Source: Paenibacillus glycanilyticus
Lineage (GTDB): Bacteria; Bacillota; Bacilli; Paenibacillales; Paenibacillaceae
Direction: 5' to 3'
DNA: 64,000 nucleotides
NCBI RefSeq assembly: GCF_030161375.1
Contig: NZ_BSSQ01000004.1
Span: 268,092 to 332,091, forward strand
The position numbers and the translations under genes were made by a program. Positions within the stretch are counted from its first letter, which is position 1. Each line of letters opens with the position of its first letter. This document shows, piece by piece, positions 33,436-43,527 of the stretch. Below the pieces are notes generated by a model. It worked only from the letters and a program-made list of their open reading frames with translations, did not search any database and was not told where the DNA came from.

Positions 33436-36063
33436 TTATTTTTTACCCGAAATCAATCGCGTCACTTGAATAATCAGCTTCAGGAATAAGCCGTTTTGCG
33501 GGAAGGCCAGATAACGGGGCTCCCACGCAGGATCAAATTTGTCCTTGAACTTTCGGATGCCTTGAAACCCGTAGAAATGGCTTCCTTTCAGGAATACCCA
33601 TCTTGCTAGCTGCTCTCCCCGGTAGGCGTAGACCGATTCCCCAACGCTTGCGAGAGGCGCCATTCCCAAATTAAATACTTCGTACCCTTCGGATTTAGCC
33701 CATTGAAGCAAATGAACGAACAAGACATCCATTACGCCGCTAAGTCCGTCCCGATGGCGCATCAAATCTATGGAGATTGATTTGTGGTTGTCGTACACGG
33801 GCATGATGCTGGCAAAAGCGGCAACCCGGCCATCGTTATCCCGTAGAACGGCGACAGGTGCCAGCTCCAGATAAGCTTCATTATAGCTGCCAAGCGAAAA
33901 GCCTTTTTCCTTGTCCTCATCCAGCCATTCATCGGATACTTCCTTCAGCTCGGCAAGCAGCTTGGTTGAGAAAGGCGGCTTCAGGATGTCGAACGTAAAG
34001 CCGTTCCGTTCATATTTGTTGCAGGCTGACCGCAAGTCCGCTTTGCGCCTTCCTGACAGTTGGAATTTATCCAACTCGACAACAGCTTCTTCGCCAAGCT
34101 TGAAGAATCGGTAGCCGTATTCGTGATAGACCGGCAATTGATCCGCTTTGACCTGGTAAAAGACGGCCGTAGCCGCGTAACGGTCCGCATAATCCCGGAA
34201 CTGTCTGACGAGTTGCCGTATGGACGCCGGATCGCCGATCGGGTCGCCGAGCGCAACGAGTATTTTGCCGATGCGGCCATAGGCAAGCACCGCTTTATGG
34301 TCGGGCGTCCACATGAAGCTTTTGTCCCCCATGTAGAGCAGATGGGTGAGATAATTGCCGGGATGCTGCTCGAGCAGCCGTTGCAGCTTCTCCCAATCCT
34401 GCGGCCCCGGCGGCGGGGCGGGAGGAAGGCTTGGCACAAAGATTCGTCTCACCGTAAGCAGAATCCAGCTCACCGTTAGGGCAACAATGCCTTCCCGCAG
34501 CAGATCTTCGTCTTTCAGCGTATAGCGTTCATACCATTTGGCATGGTGAAGTAGCCCTGGCGGAAGCTCGTTGGTGGATAATCCGAGAGAAAGATAGAGC
34601 ACCATAACGATCAGCGAAATGGCTGCCCATCCGATTGTTTTGCGCAAGGTGAAGATGGCCTCTTTCCGGTTGAATCTGTCCTTGGAGAGCCATAAGAGCA
34701 AGCACACAAACAGCAGGAAGATCGCTTCTTCGTACTCGAAGCCCTTCAGAATTAGAGCGAATGTCCCGCCAATGAGCAGGACCATAGCAAGAAAATAAGC
34801 CCGTTTGACGCGGAAACGGATGCCTTCGGACACCATCAGCATAAGCAGGCCGATGAGGACGGCCAGCTGATGGGAGCCCTTCATCGTAAATGGCGTAACG
34901 AATTGCTCGAGCAGATGCATCCGGTGCCAGCTGCCCGGCGTGGCGGATGATAGCAACAGCAGAATGCCGCTTATGAACACGAGCGCCGACAGCGCCCATG
35001 TGCTGATATCGCTAAGTACCGCAGATTGGCTAGGCCAATTCCACACCGTATGCCAGCGTTTGATGGCCGGCTTCAACACTTGCTCCTGCGTTTGTGTCCA
35101 CCGTTCCTTGCCCGGTATCCATTCCGTTGTGGCTAGCGCTAATCCGGCTGCCCATGGCAGGAAGCAATAAAAGATCCGGTAGAGCACAAGTACGGCTAGC
35201 CCTTGATCCGGCGATAAGCCAAGATGCTGGAAAGCAAGCAGGACGATGGCGTCGAAGGAGCCTAGACCGCTTGGCACAAAGCTTGCCACGCCGGCAACGG
35301 CGGCAACGACAAAGATGCTCATCGCTTCCCGCAGTCCGATATCCAGGTGCATCAAATGGACGATCAGCCAGAAGGACAAACCGGCCATCAGCCACTCCGC
35401 AAACGATGTCGCGATCATGCGAAGAACCGGAGGTTTCGATAAAGACAATTCCTCCTCCTGCTCCTTATCGGCCAGTCCAAGCAAATTCCGCAGCCGGGGC
35501 AATCTGCCGAGCGAGGCGAAGATCACAACATAGGCCGCGATTAGAATGACAGCCAGATACAGCCACAGATGATGGGCAAGCAGGCTATGGTCATTCCATA
35601 TGCCCGCGAGCAGCATAATGGCCAGAATGGACAAGCCGGTCAGCGCCGACAACGATTGATACACCAGCGACCGGAGCCAGGCTGGCCCTTGAAGTCCCCA
35701 TTTGCGGTAAAGCGTGACACGGAGGCCTGCGCCGGTTAATCCTGCAAATCCCATAGCGTTGTTGAAGGAATTGGCGATCCAGCTAATTTTGAATACGGCC
35801 GTCTTAGGCACTCGAGCCTGATTCCATTTGATTAATAGAAAGTCATACCCGGACATGACCGCTACCGCAAGGAAACATATTGCGGCAAGCTGGATATGGT
35901 CGATCCAGTGCAGATGCTTCAGCAAATGCAAGGCGGCTGCCGGTTTGATTTCTTTGATGAAACCGCTTGTTTGGGTGTACAGGAAGAGAAGAATGGCGAC
36001 GGGGAGCAGCAGTTTGAATACATTTTTGAACCGGTTAGTAAAGCGGGATAGATGATTCAGCAA
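33436..36063 (-). CDS. mprF: MprF, lysylphosphatidylglycerol synthase and flippase
   Basis: This 875-residue protein matches full-length MprF: an N-terminal flippase part with many transmembrane helices (to about residue 510) and a cytoplasmic DUF2156 aminoacyl-transfer domain (about 545-850) with GDPIGDPASIRQLVRQF, KADLRSACNKYERNGF and FNLGMAPLASVG. It moves lysine or another amino acid from tRNA to phosphatidylglycerol and flips the product outwards, lowering surface charge and giving resistance to cationic peptides. The start is TTG with AAGGTG 8 bases upstream. It is transcribed alone. Confidence 0.95.
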   Translation of the reverse strand: MLNHLSRFTNRFKNVFKLLLPVAILLFLYTQTSGFIKEIKPAAALHLLKHLHWIDHIQLAAICFLAVAVMSGYDFLLIKWNQARVPKTAVFKISWIANSFNNAMGFAGLTGAGLRVTLYRKWGLQGPAWLRSLVYQSLSALTGLSILAIMLLAGIWNDHSLLAHHLWLYLAVILIAAYVVIFASLGRLPRLRNLLGLADKEQEEELSLSKPPVLRMIATSFAEWLMAGLSFWLIVHLMHLDIGLREAMSIFVVAAVAGVASFVPSGLGSFDAIVLLAFQHLGLSPDQGLAVLVLYRIFYCFLPWAAGLALATTEWIPGKERWTQTQEQVLKPAIKRWHTVWNWPSQSAVLSDISTWALSALVFISGILLLLSSATPGSWHRMHLLEQFVTPFTMKGSHQLAVLIGLLMLMVSEGIRFRVKRAYFLAMVLLIGGTFALILKGFEYEEAIFLLFVCLLLWLSKDRFNRKEAIFTLRKTIGWAAISLIVMVLYLSLGLSTNELPPGLLHHAKWYERYTLKDEDLLREGIVALTVSWILLTVRRIFVPSLPPAPPPGPQDWEKLQRLLEQHPGNYLTHLLYMGDKSFMWTPDHKAVLAYGRIGKILVALGDPIGDPASIRQLVRQFRDYADRYAATAVFYQVKADQLPVYHEYGYRFFKLGEEAVVELDKFQLSGRRKADLRSACNKYERNGFTFDILKPPFSTKLLAELKEVSDEWLDEDKEKGFSLGSYNEAYLELAPVAVLRDNDGRVAAFASIMPVYDNHKSISIDLMRHRDGLSGVMDVLFVHLLQWAKSEGYEVFNLGMAPLASVGESVYAYRGEQLARWVFLKGSHFYGFQGIRKFKDKFDPAWEPRYLAFPQNGLFLKLIIQVTRLISGKK

Positions 36064-36329
36064 ACGTTTGGCACCTTCTTACGGGAATGTTTTACTCGAA
36101 CAGAACCTTTTTGGTTGTACGTTCGTCTACAAGTAAGGATATTGCCAATATATCACACGGACCGGGCAATTCCCACTTTTCCTCTTGTCGGCGAGCGGCA
36201 TGAGGTCTATGTGGAATCCTCCAATTATTTTCGGCAGTTCGTTCATTTGTGCTAGCTGAAGGTACTGCTGTAAAATAGTACTAAATCCCCTTTTTTATGC
36301 ACTCATTATTCCGCAGGAGGTATGTATTC

Positions 36330-37286
36330 ATGGAAACCCGTCTAGCTGATATGCAATTATGTTCTTCGATTCTAAATAGCCTGAATGCTTGTATTCTCGG
36401 AAAACAAAGCGAAATTGAACGTTTGATGATAGCCGTCCTGGCGGGCGGCCATGTCTTGCTCGAGGATGTTCCCGGCACGGGCAAGACCCAATTGGTGAAA
36501 GCGCTGGCAAAAACCATCGGCGGACAGTTCCGCCGCATTCAATGCAACCCGGATTTGCTCCCGACGGATATTACCGGCGTATCGATCTACCATCCCAAAC
36601 ACGAGCAGTTTATTTTCCGTCCCGGTCCGGTCATGACCAATGTTCTGCTCGCAGACGAGATTAACCGCGCTACGACCAAAACGCAATCCGCGTTGCTTGA
36701 AGCAATGGAAGAGGGGCATGTCACGGTCGACGGCGAAACCTATATGCTTCCTGCTCCTTTTATCCTGCTTGCAACGCAAAATCCGATTGATTTCGACGGA
36801 ACGTATGCTTTGCCGGAAGCCCAGCTTGACCGCTTCATGATGAAGCTATCGCTTGGATATCCGAATGAAGCCGATGAACAACGAATGATTCTGGCAAGAG
36901 AAGCCGGCCATCCGTCGGACCGGATCGAGCAGATTACGATGATTGACGATATCGAGAGAATTCAAAACCAGGTGCTTGCGGTTCATATGGATGAGGCCGT
37001 TGGCAACTATTTGGTTCAGGTTGTCCGCGCGACGCGAACGCATCCGCAAATTCTTCTTGGCGCAAGCCCCCGCGCGGCTATTGCTCTGTCCCGTGCGGCC
37101 AAGGCAAGCGCGTATCTTGCGCAGCGTACCTTTGTTACCCCTGACGACATCAAGCAATTAGCGGCCCATGTTCTTGCCCACCGGCTGATTCTACAGACGG
37201 AAGCGCGGATGAACGGCTTAAGAGCCGAAGATATAATTGCCGAGGTGTTGGAGAAGACGAAGGTTCCCGTCAGACTGGAGCGTTGA
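36330..37286 (+). CDS. MoxR-family AAA ATPase
   Basis: This 318-residue AAA ATPase has Walker A GTGKTQ, Walker B LLADEINRA, sensor-1 ATQNP and the arginine finger region. MoxR ATPases act as chaperones for protein complexes, often together with a DUF58/VWA-like partner encoded next to them, as here. ATG 36330 is chosen for AGGAGG 9 bases upstream; an in-frame ATG at 36297 has none. It is the first gene of the operon ending at 40793. Confidence 0.93.
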   Translation: METRLADMQLCSSILNSLNACILGKQSEIERLMIAVLAGGHVLLEDVPGTGKTQLVKALAKTIGGQFRRIQCNPDLLPTDITGVSIYHPKHEQFIFRPGPVMTNVLLADEINRATTKTQSALLEAMEEGHVTVDGETYMLPAPFILLATQNPIDFDGTYALPEAQLDRFMMKLSLGYPNEADEQRMILAREAGHPSDRIEQITMIDDIERIQNQVLAVHMDEAVGNYLVQVVRATRTHPQILLGASPRAAIALSRAAKASAYLAQRTFVTPDDIKQLAAHVLAHRLILQTEARMNGLRAEDIIAEVLEKTKVPVRLER

Positions 37287-37290
37287 TCGG

Positions 37291-38535
37291 ATGAGCGCGG
37301 TGAAGGGAATGAAAACCCGTAAACGATGGAGGCTAATCGCGTTCATTTATGGAGCCGCTTTGCTCTATTTATTATTTCAAGGCGGTAAAACAGCACTCAT
37401 GTTATTTGTCATCCTAAACGTATTGCTGCTATATCTCGTTCTAGGGCGATGGAGCGGAATCAGCAAGGTATCCGGCATTCGCAGCTATCGCCTAAGCGGC
37501 GCAGCGGCGCTTAGCGACCAATCCTTGACGGCGGGAAGTACGCTCGATGTCCAGCTAACGGTAAAGGTTCCGGGTGTTTACCCGATTCCTTACGTTCTCT
37601 TAAGAGACAAGCTGCTTCGGCATAACGGACAACAACTTAAGTTCGAAGCCTCGTTTGTTCCTAACTTTAAGAGGGCCGGCGAAGTGTTGTACCAGACACC
37701 GCCGCTGGAGCGCGGGGAATACCGCTTCGATTCCACGGAGTGTATCTCCCATGATATTTTTGGCTTGTTCGAGCATTCGGGCTCCTTCGGCTCGGAGGCG
37801 GTATTCAGCGTTCTTCCGCAAATCATACCGCTTCGTCAATGGCATAGTATCCAGAGCGGTTTCCGTGGACCATATTCGCATGCGGTTGCCCCGCGCGCCG
37901 CGAAAGAAACGACGCAAATTAACGGGGTACGGGAGTATTTGTACGGGGACCGGTTATCGCGGATTCACTGGAATGCGACGGCGAAGACAGGCGATTGGAA
38001 GTCGAAAGCGTTCGAGCGGGAATCGTTGCCCCGGACTCTTATCATTCTGGATCGTTACTCGGCCGACTACCCGGCCCCGGCGATGGACAAATTCGAGCTG
38101 GCGGTGTCAGCCGCGGCTTCGCTCATCGACAGCGGGCTAAAAGGCGATACGGCTATCGGCCTAATGTCCTCCGGGAAAAAGCTGACGATGCTGCCGCCGA
38201 AGTCCGGCGTGGACCAGCGCAACGTCTTGCTGAGGCACTTAACGTTTGTGGACGCGGATGCGGAGCAAGGCTTGTACAAATCCGTGATGGCAGCCGACTC
38301 GCGGCTGGAACCGGGCTCCTACGCGATTATCATTAGCGGAACCTCCGGCAAAGAAGCGATCCTGTCCATGGAATGGCTGTCGCGCAAAGGATTAACTCCG
38401 TGCCTGATGCATATTGGCGGCGTCAAACGGCTGGAAGAGCAATCGCGCCTGATGATCCGCAGCAAAGGCTGGTCTTTATTCGAGCTGAAACAGCTGCAAG
38501 AGCTGCCGGCTGTTCTGGAAGGAGGCCGGGCATGA
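37291..38535 (+). CDS. DUF58 membrane protein
   Basis: This protein of about 414 residues has two N-terminal transmembrane helices and then a beta-rich part. The DUF58 core block GVREYLYGDRLSRIHWNATAKTG is followed by a VWA-like end. DUF58 proteins accompany MoxR ATPases in many bacteria; the substrate is unknown. ATG 37291 lies 4 bp after the moxR stop, and its own stop overlaps the next gene (ATGA). Confidence 0.9.
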   Translation: MSAVKGMKTRKRWRLIAFIYGAALLYLLFQGGKTALMLFVILNVLLLYLVLGRWSGISKVSGIRSYRLSGAAALSDQSLTAGSTLDVQLTVKVPGVYPIPYVLLRDKLLRHNGQQLKFEASFVPNFKRAGEVLYQTPPLERGEYRFDSTECISHDIFGLFEHSGSFGSEAVFSVLPQIIPLRQWHSIQSGFRGPYSHAVAPRAAKETTQINGVREYLYGDRLSRIHWNATAKTGDWKSKAFERESLPRTLIILDRYSADYPAPAMDKFELAVSAAASLIDSGLKGDTAIGLMSSGKKLTMLPPKSGVDQRNVLLRHLTFVDADAEQGLYKSVMAADSRLEPGSYAIIISGTSGKEAILSMEWLSRKGLTPCLMHIGGVKRLEEQSRLMIRSKGWSLFELKQLQELPAVLEGGRA

Positions 38536-40793
38536 GCCTATTATCGCGAGTTTCAGCTTTTGTCCGCCGTATAGTCGTTGTTTCGGATTGGTATATGAAG
38601 CTTTCGCAATTATTTATAGCTCTTATCGTCATCAACACTTTGCGGATTTTTGAAGGGTACTGGTGGGAAGAGACGATGGCAGCCGCCACTTCAACGCTGC
38701 TCTTAGCCGTTGCCGTGGATTGGCTGCTCCCGCGCCGAATGCGGGCAATAAGAATCGTATCGCAAGTTGTGCTTGCTGCTCTGTCAACGGTCTACTTCGT
38801 TGATTTCAAGAAAGTAACGTTGACCTTGCCCGAGCAGGAGCGGACAGTTAACGATTCGTTCCGGACGATTTGGGGTTATGCGCAGCAACTTCATCCTATG
38901 ATTTGGATTAGCGGCGCATTACTGCTTATATATTTGCTATTTGACCAATGGATAAAGACAAGACCCCGCTTGTTTGGTTTTATCAGCGTGAATATTCTCG
39001 TTCTGACGATTGCGGATTCTTTCACCCCGATCTGGTTATGGGATGAGGTAGCATGGGTTGTGTTATTGGGCTTGTTATGGCTCGTTGCCAATCATCTGCA
39101 TAAGCTGGAGCGACAACATCCGGGAAGCTGGAAAGAGCTGATCGAATATCCGCTTCAACTGATGTTGCCGATTGTTGTTGTCGTATCCCTGCTGATGACG
39201 GCAGGCGTGCTGATGCCTTCCATTTCGCCCGTCATTCAAGATCCATACACGGTGTGGAAAGAGTCTAAAGGCGAGAAGGTTAATGTATTTCTAGGGGATA
39301 AAGGAATCGAGGCTCCCGTAGACGTAAGCAGCAGCGACTCGAGCTCCGGTTACGGGCGGGAAGATTCCCAGCTTGGCGGCGGATTTGATTTTGATTACTC
39401 GCCGGTCATGACCATTACGACTTCCCATCGCAGTTATTGGCGCGGCGAGACGAAGACGGAGTATACCGGAGCCGGTTGGAAAGTTAACGATGAGACAAAT
39501 CGCGAACGAATCGCTTCGGTCGGGAAAGACTGGGAGCTTCCTTTGATCGAAAGCCGGGATAAGGCGGAGACGATAAAGGTTGATCAAGTAGTCAAAATGG
39601 CCAAGAATGATAATTACCCGGTTTTGTTCGCGGCTTCGCCGATCACTTCCGTTCATTGGGTAGACGATCCGGATGCAACGGTATTGCCAAAAAGCTTGAA
39701 ATGGGCGGTTAATGAGCAGGAGCTGATCTGGTCCGACAAACCGCAGCGGAAATTCCCGCAGAGCTATTCCGTCACTTCGGAAGTTCCTATATTAGATGAA
39801 GAAGGACTTCGCAAGACCGAGGCGGAATTCTCGGATCCCGCCGAAACGAAAGCTTATTTGCAGCTTCCGAAGTCATTGCCTTCCCGCGTACGGGCTTTGG
39901 CCATGACCATAACTTCCGGCGCGGTGGATGATTACGATAAAGCGAAGTTGATCGAGAACTATCTTCGCACGAATTACCAATATACGAATAAGCCTGATAA
40001 ATCGAAGCTGAACGGTGACAGCAAGGATTTCGTTGACCAATTTTTGTTCGAGCTGAAGGAAGGGTACTGCGATTACTTCTCCACGGCGATGGCTGTATTG
40101 TCCCGGTCCGCCGGCTTGCCGACACGTTGGGTCAAAGGGTTCGCGCCCGGCGTGCTGCCGGCCTCCGAGTATGTGCCGCAGGCCGGAGGGATTCCAACCG
40201 GAGCGGAATTGAATCCGGATGGTGCGGGTACGTATACGGTACGCAACTCGGATGCCCATTCTTGGGTGGAAATTTATTTTGACGGCTATGGCTGGATTCC
40301 GTTTGAACCTACGGCTGGATTTACTTTCCCGTATTCGGTTACCGAAGTTAAGCAGGAAGCGCTGCCGACACCTTCTCCCGAAGTGAAGACGGATCCGGTG
40401 ACAGAGGAAGTTGCCAATAACAAGGCCGGAACGAATTATTCGGCGATTATTTGGATCGCGGCAGCTGTCGTGGTCGTTGCCTTGCTGCTTCTGGCGTTCA
40501 TTCGCCTGCCTTGGATCCGTTCCAGGTACCGTTCGTACGGCGGGAATGACCGGATTGTATGGGAGACCGAAAAGCTGCTCCGCTTGTGCCGGCGCAAAGG
40601 TTACGACCGCAAGGAGCATGAGACATTGCGCGAAGCGATCCAGCGGTGGTCGCCGAGCCATAAACGGCTGAATCAGTTATTCCATGAGGTAGTGGATGAT
40701 TTCGAGCGGGCCAAATACAGCAGCGTACAGTCTACCGGCGCAGATACTGACCGTTTTATATTGAAGATAAAAGCGATCAAAGAGGAATTATGA
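38532..40793 (+). CDS. Membrane transglutaminase-like protein (TgpA type)
   Basis: This 753-residue protein has about six N-terminal transmembrane helices and an extracytoplasmic transglutaminase core with the catalytic pair Cys513 (EGYCDYFST) and His576 (NSDAHSWVE). The PFEPT segment follows, then a further transmembrane helix (about 640-660) and a cytoplasmic DUF4129-like tail. This is the TgpA/YebA architecture that follows MoxR and DUF58 in many genomes. The function may be cell-envelope protein cross-linking or peptide cleavage. The start codon overlaps the DUF58 stop. Confidence 0.92.
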   Translation: MSLLSRVSAFVRRIVVVSDWYMKLSQLFIALIVINTLRIFEGYWWEETMAAATSTLLLAVAVDWLLPRRMRAIRIVSQVVLAALSTVYFVDFKKVTLTLPEQERTVNDSFRTIWGYAQQLHPMIWISGALLLIYLLFDQWIKTRPRLFGFISVNILVLTIADSFTPIWLWDEVAWVVLLGLLWLVANHLHKLERQHPGSWKELIEYPLQLMLPIVVVVSLLMTAGVLMPSISPVIQDPYTVWKESKGEKVNVFLGDKGIEAPVDVSSSDSSSGYGREDSQLGGGFDFDYSPVMTITTSHRSYWRGETKTEYTGAGWKVNDETNRERIASVGKDWELPLIESRDKAETIKVDQVVKMAKNDNYPVLFAASPITSVHWVDDPDATVLPKSLKWAVNEQELIWSDKPQRKFPQSYSVTSEVPILDEEGLRKTEAEFSDPAETKAYLQLPKSLPSRVRALAMTITSGAVDDYDKAKLIENYLRTNYQYTNKPDKSKLNGDSKDFVDQFLFELKEGYCDYFSTAMAVLSRSAGLPTRWVKGFAPGVLPASEYVPQAGGIPTGAELNPDGAGTYTVRNSDAHSWVEIYFDGYGWIPFEPTAGFTFPYSVTEVKQEALPTPSPEVKTDPVTEEVANNKAGTNYSAIIWIAAAVVVVALLLLAFIRLPWIRSRYRSYGGNDRIVWETEKLLRLCRRKGYDRKEHETLREAIQRWSPSHKRLNQLFHEVVDDFERAKYSSVQSTGADTDRFILKIKAIKEEL

Positions 40794-40823
40794 TAAGATA
40801 TCCTTTCATGAGGTAAGCTTAAG

Positions 40824-40853
40824 CCGCTCGCTGCACGCGAGCGGTATTTCTTT
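40824..40853 (+). terminator. Terminator after the transglutaminase operon
   Basis: CCGCTCGC (40824-40831) and GCGAGCGG (40837-40844) form a perfect 8-bp stem with a TGCAC loop, followed by TATTTCTTT. Confidence 0.8.
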
Positions 40854-40881
40854 GCAACAAAATCCGAATATATGGTATAGT
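40852..40881 (+). promoter_or_regulatory. Sigma-A-like promoter of the yqe operon
   Basis: TTGCAA (40852-40857), an 18-bp spacer and TATAGT (40876-40881) lie 50 bp upstream of yqeG. The -35 begins at the end of the preceding terminator. Confidence 0.5.
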
Positions 40882-40930
40882 TTCGTAAGATAGCAGGAGA
40901 AGTGCGAAGAGCAAAGGGGTCAAAGACAAG

Positions 40931-41455
40931 ATGTTCGAGAGATTATTGCCGCATTTACGCGTAAATTCGGTGTACGATATACAGCTGGACGAGTTGTACA
41001 ACAAAGGTGTCCGCGGTATTATCACCGATCTTGATAATACGCTCGTTGGAGCGCGCGAGCCGCTTGCGACACCAGAGCTTACGACATGGCTGGCACAAGT
41101 TCGGGAATATGGCTTTAAAGTTGTGATTGTGTCGAATAATAATAGGACGAGAGTGTCCAAATTCGCCGATCCGCTGGGCATTCCTTTTATTCATGCCGCA
41201 CGCAAACCGGCGAACAAATCGTTCCATAAAGCGCTAAGCGTATTGGGACTGCCTGTGGAGCAGACCGTTGTGCTCGGCGACCAGATGTTAACGGATGTGC
41301 TTGGCGGGAAACGTATGGGACTTTATACGATTCTGGTCACGCCTATCGCTCCTGCTGACGAAGGAATCATGACCCGCGTGAACAGGAGAATTGAACGGTT
41401 TGTTCTTTCTCGCGTACGCAAAAAAGGGACATGGTATGAGGAGGATACAAAGTGA
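40931..41455 (+). CDS. yqeG: YqeG family HAD phosphatase
   Basis: This 174-residue HAD subfamily IIIA protein has motif I DLDNTLVG, motif II VSNN and the late block LGDQMLTDVLGGK. It is always the first gene of the yqeG-yqeH-aroE cluster in Firmicutes. The physiological substrate is not known to me. Its stop overlaps the yqeH GTG by 4 bp. Confidence 0.94.
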   Translation: MFERLLPHLRVNSVYDIQLDELYNKGVRGIITDLDNTLVGAREPLATPELTTWLAQVREYGFKVVIVSNNNRTRVSKFADPLGIPFIHAARKPANKSFHKALSVLGLPVEQTVVLGDQMLTDVLGGKRMGLYTILVTPIAPADEGIMTRVNRRIERFVLSRVRKKGTWYEEDTK

Positions 41456-42576
41456 GAGAAGAGCAGCATAGTCAGTCGCATGCATGCGCGGGCTGCGGAG
41501 TAAAGCTCCAGACGGAACGTCCGGAAGAGTCGGGTTATTTGCCCGAAGCGGCATTAAACCGCGAACCGGTCATTTGCCAAAGATGCTTCCGCATTCGTAA
41601 TTATAATGAAGCTTCATCGATAACGGTCGACCAGGATGATTTCTTGCGCCTGCTTGGCAGCATCGGGTCGACGGACAGCCTTGTTGTCCATATTGTCGAC
41701 TTATTTGATTTTGAGGGCAGTTTGATTTCCGGCCTGCAGCGGTTTGTAGGCAATAATCCGGTCTTGCTCGTTGTGAACAAGATCGATCTTTTGCCGAAGG
41801 CAGTTAACTTGAACCGTCTTCGGAACTGGGTACAGAAGCAAGCGAAAGCGGAAGGGCTGCGCACGGTGGACGTTGTTCTGTGCAGCGCTAAACGCAATAT
41901 CGGCTTCGATCATGTGATTGAAGCGCTGGAACATCATCGCCATGACCGGGATGTCTATGTCGTTGGCGCGACCAACGTCGGCAAATCGACCTTGATTAAC
42001 CGGCTGATTCGCGATTACAGCGATATGGAACGCGAGCTTACGACTTCCCGTTACCCGGGAACAACGCTCGACGCGGTCCATATTCCGCTCGATGACGGCA
42101 AATCGATTATCGATACTCCGGGCATTATTTATCCGACCCGGATGACTGAAATCGTACCTCGCGGCACTTTGCAAGCCTTGCTGCCGGATAAGCCGATCAA
42201 ACCGCTTGTTTACCAATTAAATGATCAGCAGTCGCTGTTTATTAACAGCTTGGTGCGGTTCGACTTTGTTGAAGGTGAACGCCAGTCGTTCACGCTGTAC
42301 ATTTCGAATGCGCTGAACGTGCATCGTACAAAGCTGGAGCGGGCTGAAGAATTGTACAAGGAACACCGCGGCGAGCTGCTTGGAGGGCCTTCGCCCGAAG
42401 AATTGGACGAGATGCCGGCTTGGACTCGCCATTCGATCCGGATTCCGCGCAACACCAAGAAGGACGTCTTCATTTCCGGTCTTGGCTGGATTCAAGCTAA
42501 CGGAACATCCGGGGCGATTGTAGATATTTATGCGCCTAAGGGGATTAAGGTACTGCTTCGCGATTCGCTTGTATAG
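41452..42576 (+). CDS. yqeH: YqeH, circularly permuted ribosome-assembly GTPase
   Basis: This 374-residue protein has a treble-clef zinc finger at the N-terminus (CAGC near residue 12, CQRC near 43) and then GTPase motifs in permuted order: G4 NKIDLLP first, G1 GATNVGKSTL and G3 DTPG later. YqeH is needed for assembly of the 30S subunit in B. subtilis. It has a GTG start with GAGGAGG upstream, translationally coupled to yqeG. Confidence 0.96.
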   Translation: MREEQHSQSHACAGCGVKLQTERPEESGYLPEAALNREPVICQRCFRIRNYNEASSITVDQDDFLRLLGSIGSTDSLVVHIVDLFDFEGSLISGLQRFVGNNPVLLVVNKIDLLPKAVNLNRLRNWVQKQAKAEGLRTVDVVLCSAKRNIGFDHVIEALEHHRHDRDVYVVGATNVGKSTLINRLIRDYSDMERELTTSRYPGTTLDAVHIPLDDGKSIIDTPGIIYPTRMTEIVPRGTLQALLPDKPIKPLVYQLNDQQSLFINSLVRFDFVEGERQSFTLYISNALNVHRTKLERAEELYKEHRGELLGGPSPEELDEMPAWTRHSIRIPRNTKKDVFISGLGWIQANGTSGAIVDIYAPKGIKVLLRDSLV

Positions 42577-42598
42577 ACGAGAGAGGGGAACGGGAACA

Positions 42599-43474
42599 TT
42601 GACGGTAAGCGACCATGGGATTACGGGAAACCGGATTGACAGCCAAACGGTGTTGTATGGCGTGATCGGCGATCCGATCAGACATTCGAAATCGCCGATT
42701 ATGATGAATCGCGCATTTCGCGAGACGGGGATTAACGGTGCCTACATGGCCTTCCATATTGCCCCGGACAAACTCGGAGATTTCGCCGCGGCTATTCGGG
42801 CGATGGGCATTCGGGGCGTTAATGTGACGATTCCCCATAAGCTGGATATTATGAAGTATATGGATGAGATTGACGCCGGCGCGCAAGCGATTGGGGCGGT
42901 CAATACGATCGTTAACGATAACGGAAGATTGATCGGCTACAACACGGACGGTATCGGTTATGTCCGCTCTCTTAAGGAAGAAGCGGAGCCGAATCTGGCC
43001 GGTAAACGAATTGTCGTTATTGGAGCAGGCGGCGCATCCCGCGGCATCGTCTATGCGCTAGCCGGCGAGCAGCCTGTTTCCATTACGATTGCGAACCGTT
43101 CGGTCGAGCGTGCGGAGGAGCTAGCTGCGGCATTCGAGACTGTTGCGGAGGTACGAGCTGTTGCGGGTGACGGGCTTAAGGCCGCGTGCGAGGAAGCGGA
43201 TATTGTGATCAATACGACTTCCGTTGGCATGCATCCGCATGTGGATGCCAGTCCGGTAGATGCGGCTTGGCTCAAGCCCGGCGCCGTTGCAAGCGATTTG
43301 ATCTATAATCCGCTGCGTACCAAGTTTTTGCTCGATGCGCAGAAGCAAGGCTGCCGCGTTCACGGCGGACTTGGCATGTTTATTTATCAAGGGGCTTACG
43401 CTTTTGAATATTGGACAGGTCAATCGGCTCCGGTCGCGGCAATGCGCGAGACGGTATTGCAGTCCTTGGTCTAA
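42599..43474 (+). CDS. aroE: Shikimate dehydrogenase
   Basis: This protein of about 291 residues has the substrate-binding block GDPIRHSKSPIMMN, the catalytic-lysine block NVTIPHK, NTDGIGY and the NADP-binding loop GAGGASRG. It reduces 3-dehydroshikimate to shikimate in aromatic amino-acid synthesis. TTG 42599 is chosen because it fits the family length and follows a purine-rich GAGAGGGGAACGGG; longer frames overlap the end of yqeH with no ribosome site. Confidence 0.94.
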   Translation: MTVSDHGITGNRIDSQTVLYGVIGDPIRHSKSPIMMNRAFRETGINGAYMAFHIAPDKLGDFAAAIRAMGIRGVNVTIPHKLDIMKYMDEIDAGAQAIGAVNTIVNDNGRLIGYNTDGIGYVRSLKEEAEPNLAGKRIVVIGAGGASRGIVYALAGEQPVSITIANRSVERAEELAAAFETVAEVRAVAGDGLKAACEEADIVINTTSVGMHPHVDASPVDAAWLKPGAVASDLIYNPLRTKFLLDAQKQGCRVHGGLGMFIYQGAYAFEYWTGQSAPVAAMRETVLQSLV

Positions 43475-43527
43475 TAATAAGTACTAACTAGAATGACAAC
43501 CCTATAGAGATGAAAGAAGGAACAACT

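Noticed and set aside
36064..36329. Short plus-strand gene at 36052-36255 between mprF and moxR
   Set aside because: It overlaps the mprF start antisense, has no ribosome site and has no recognisable features. The region is more simply a divergent promoter area.
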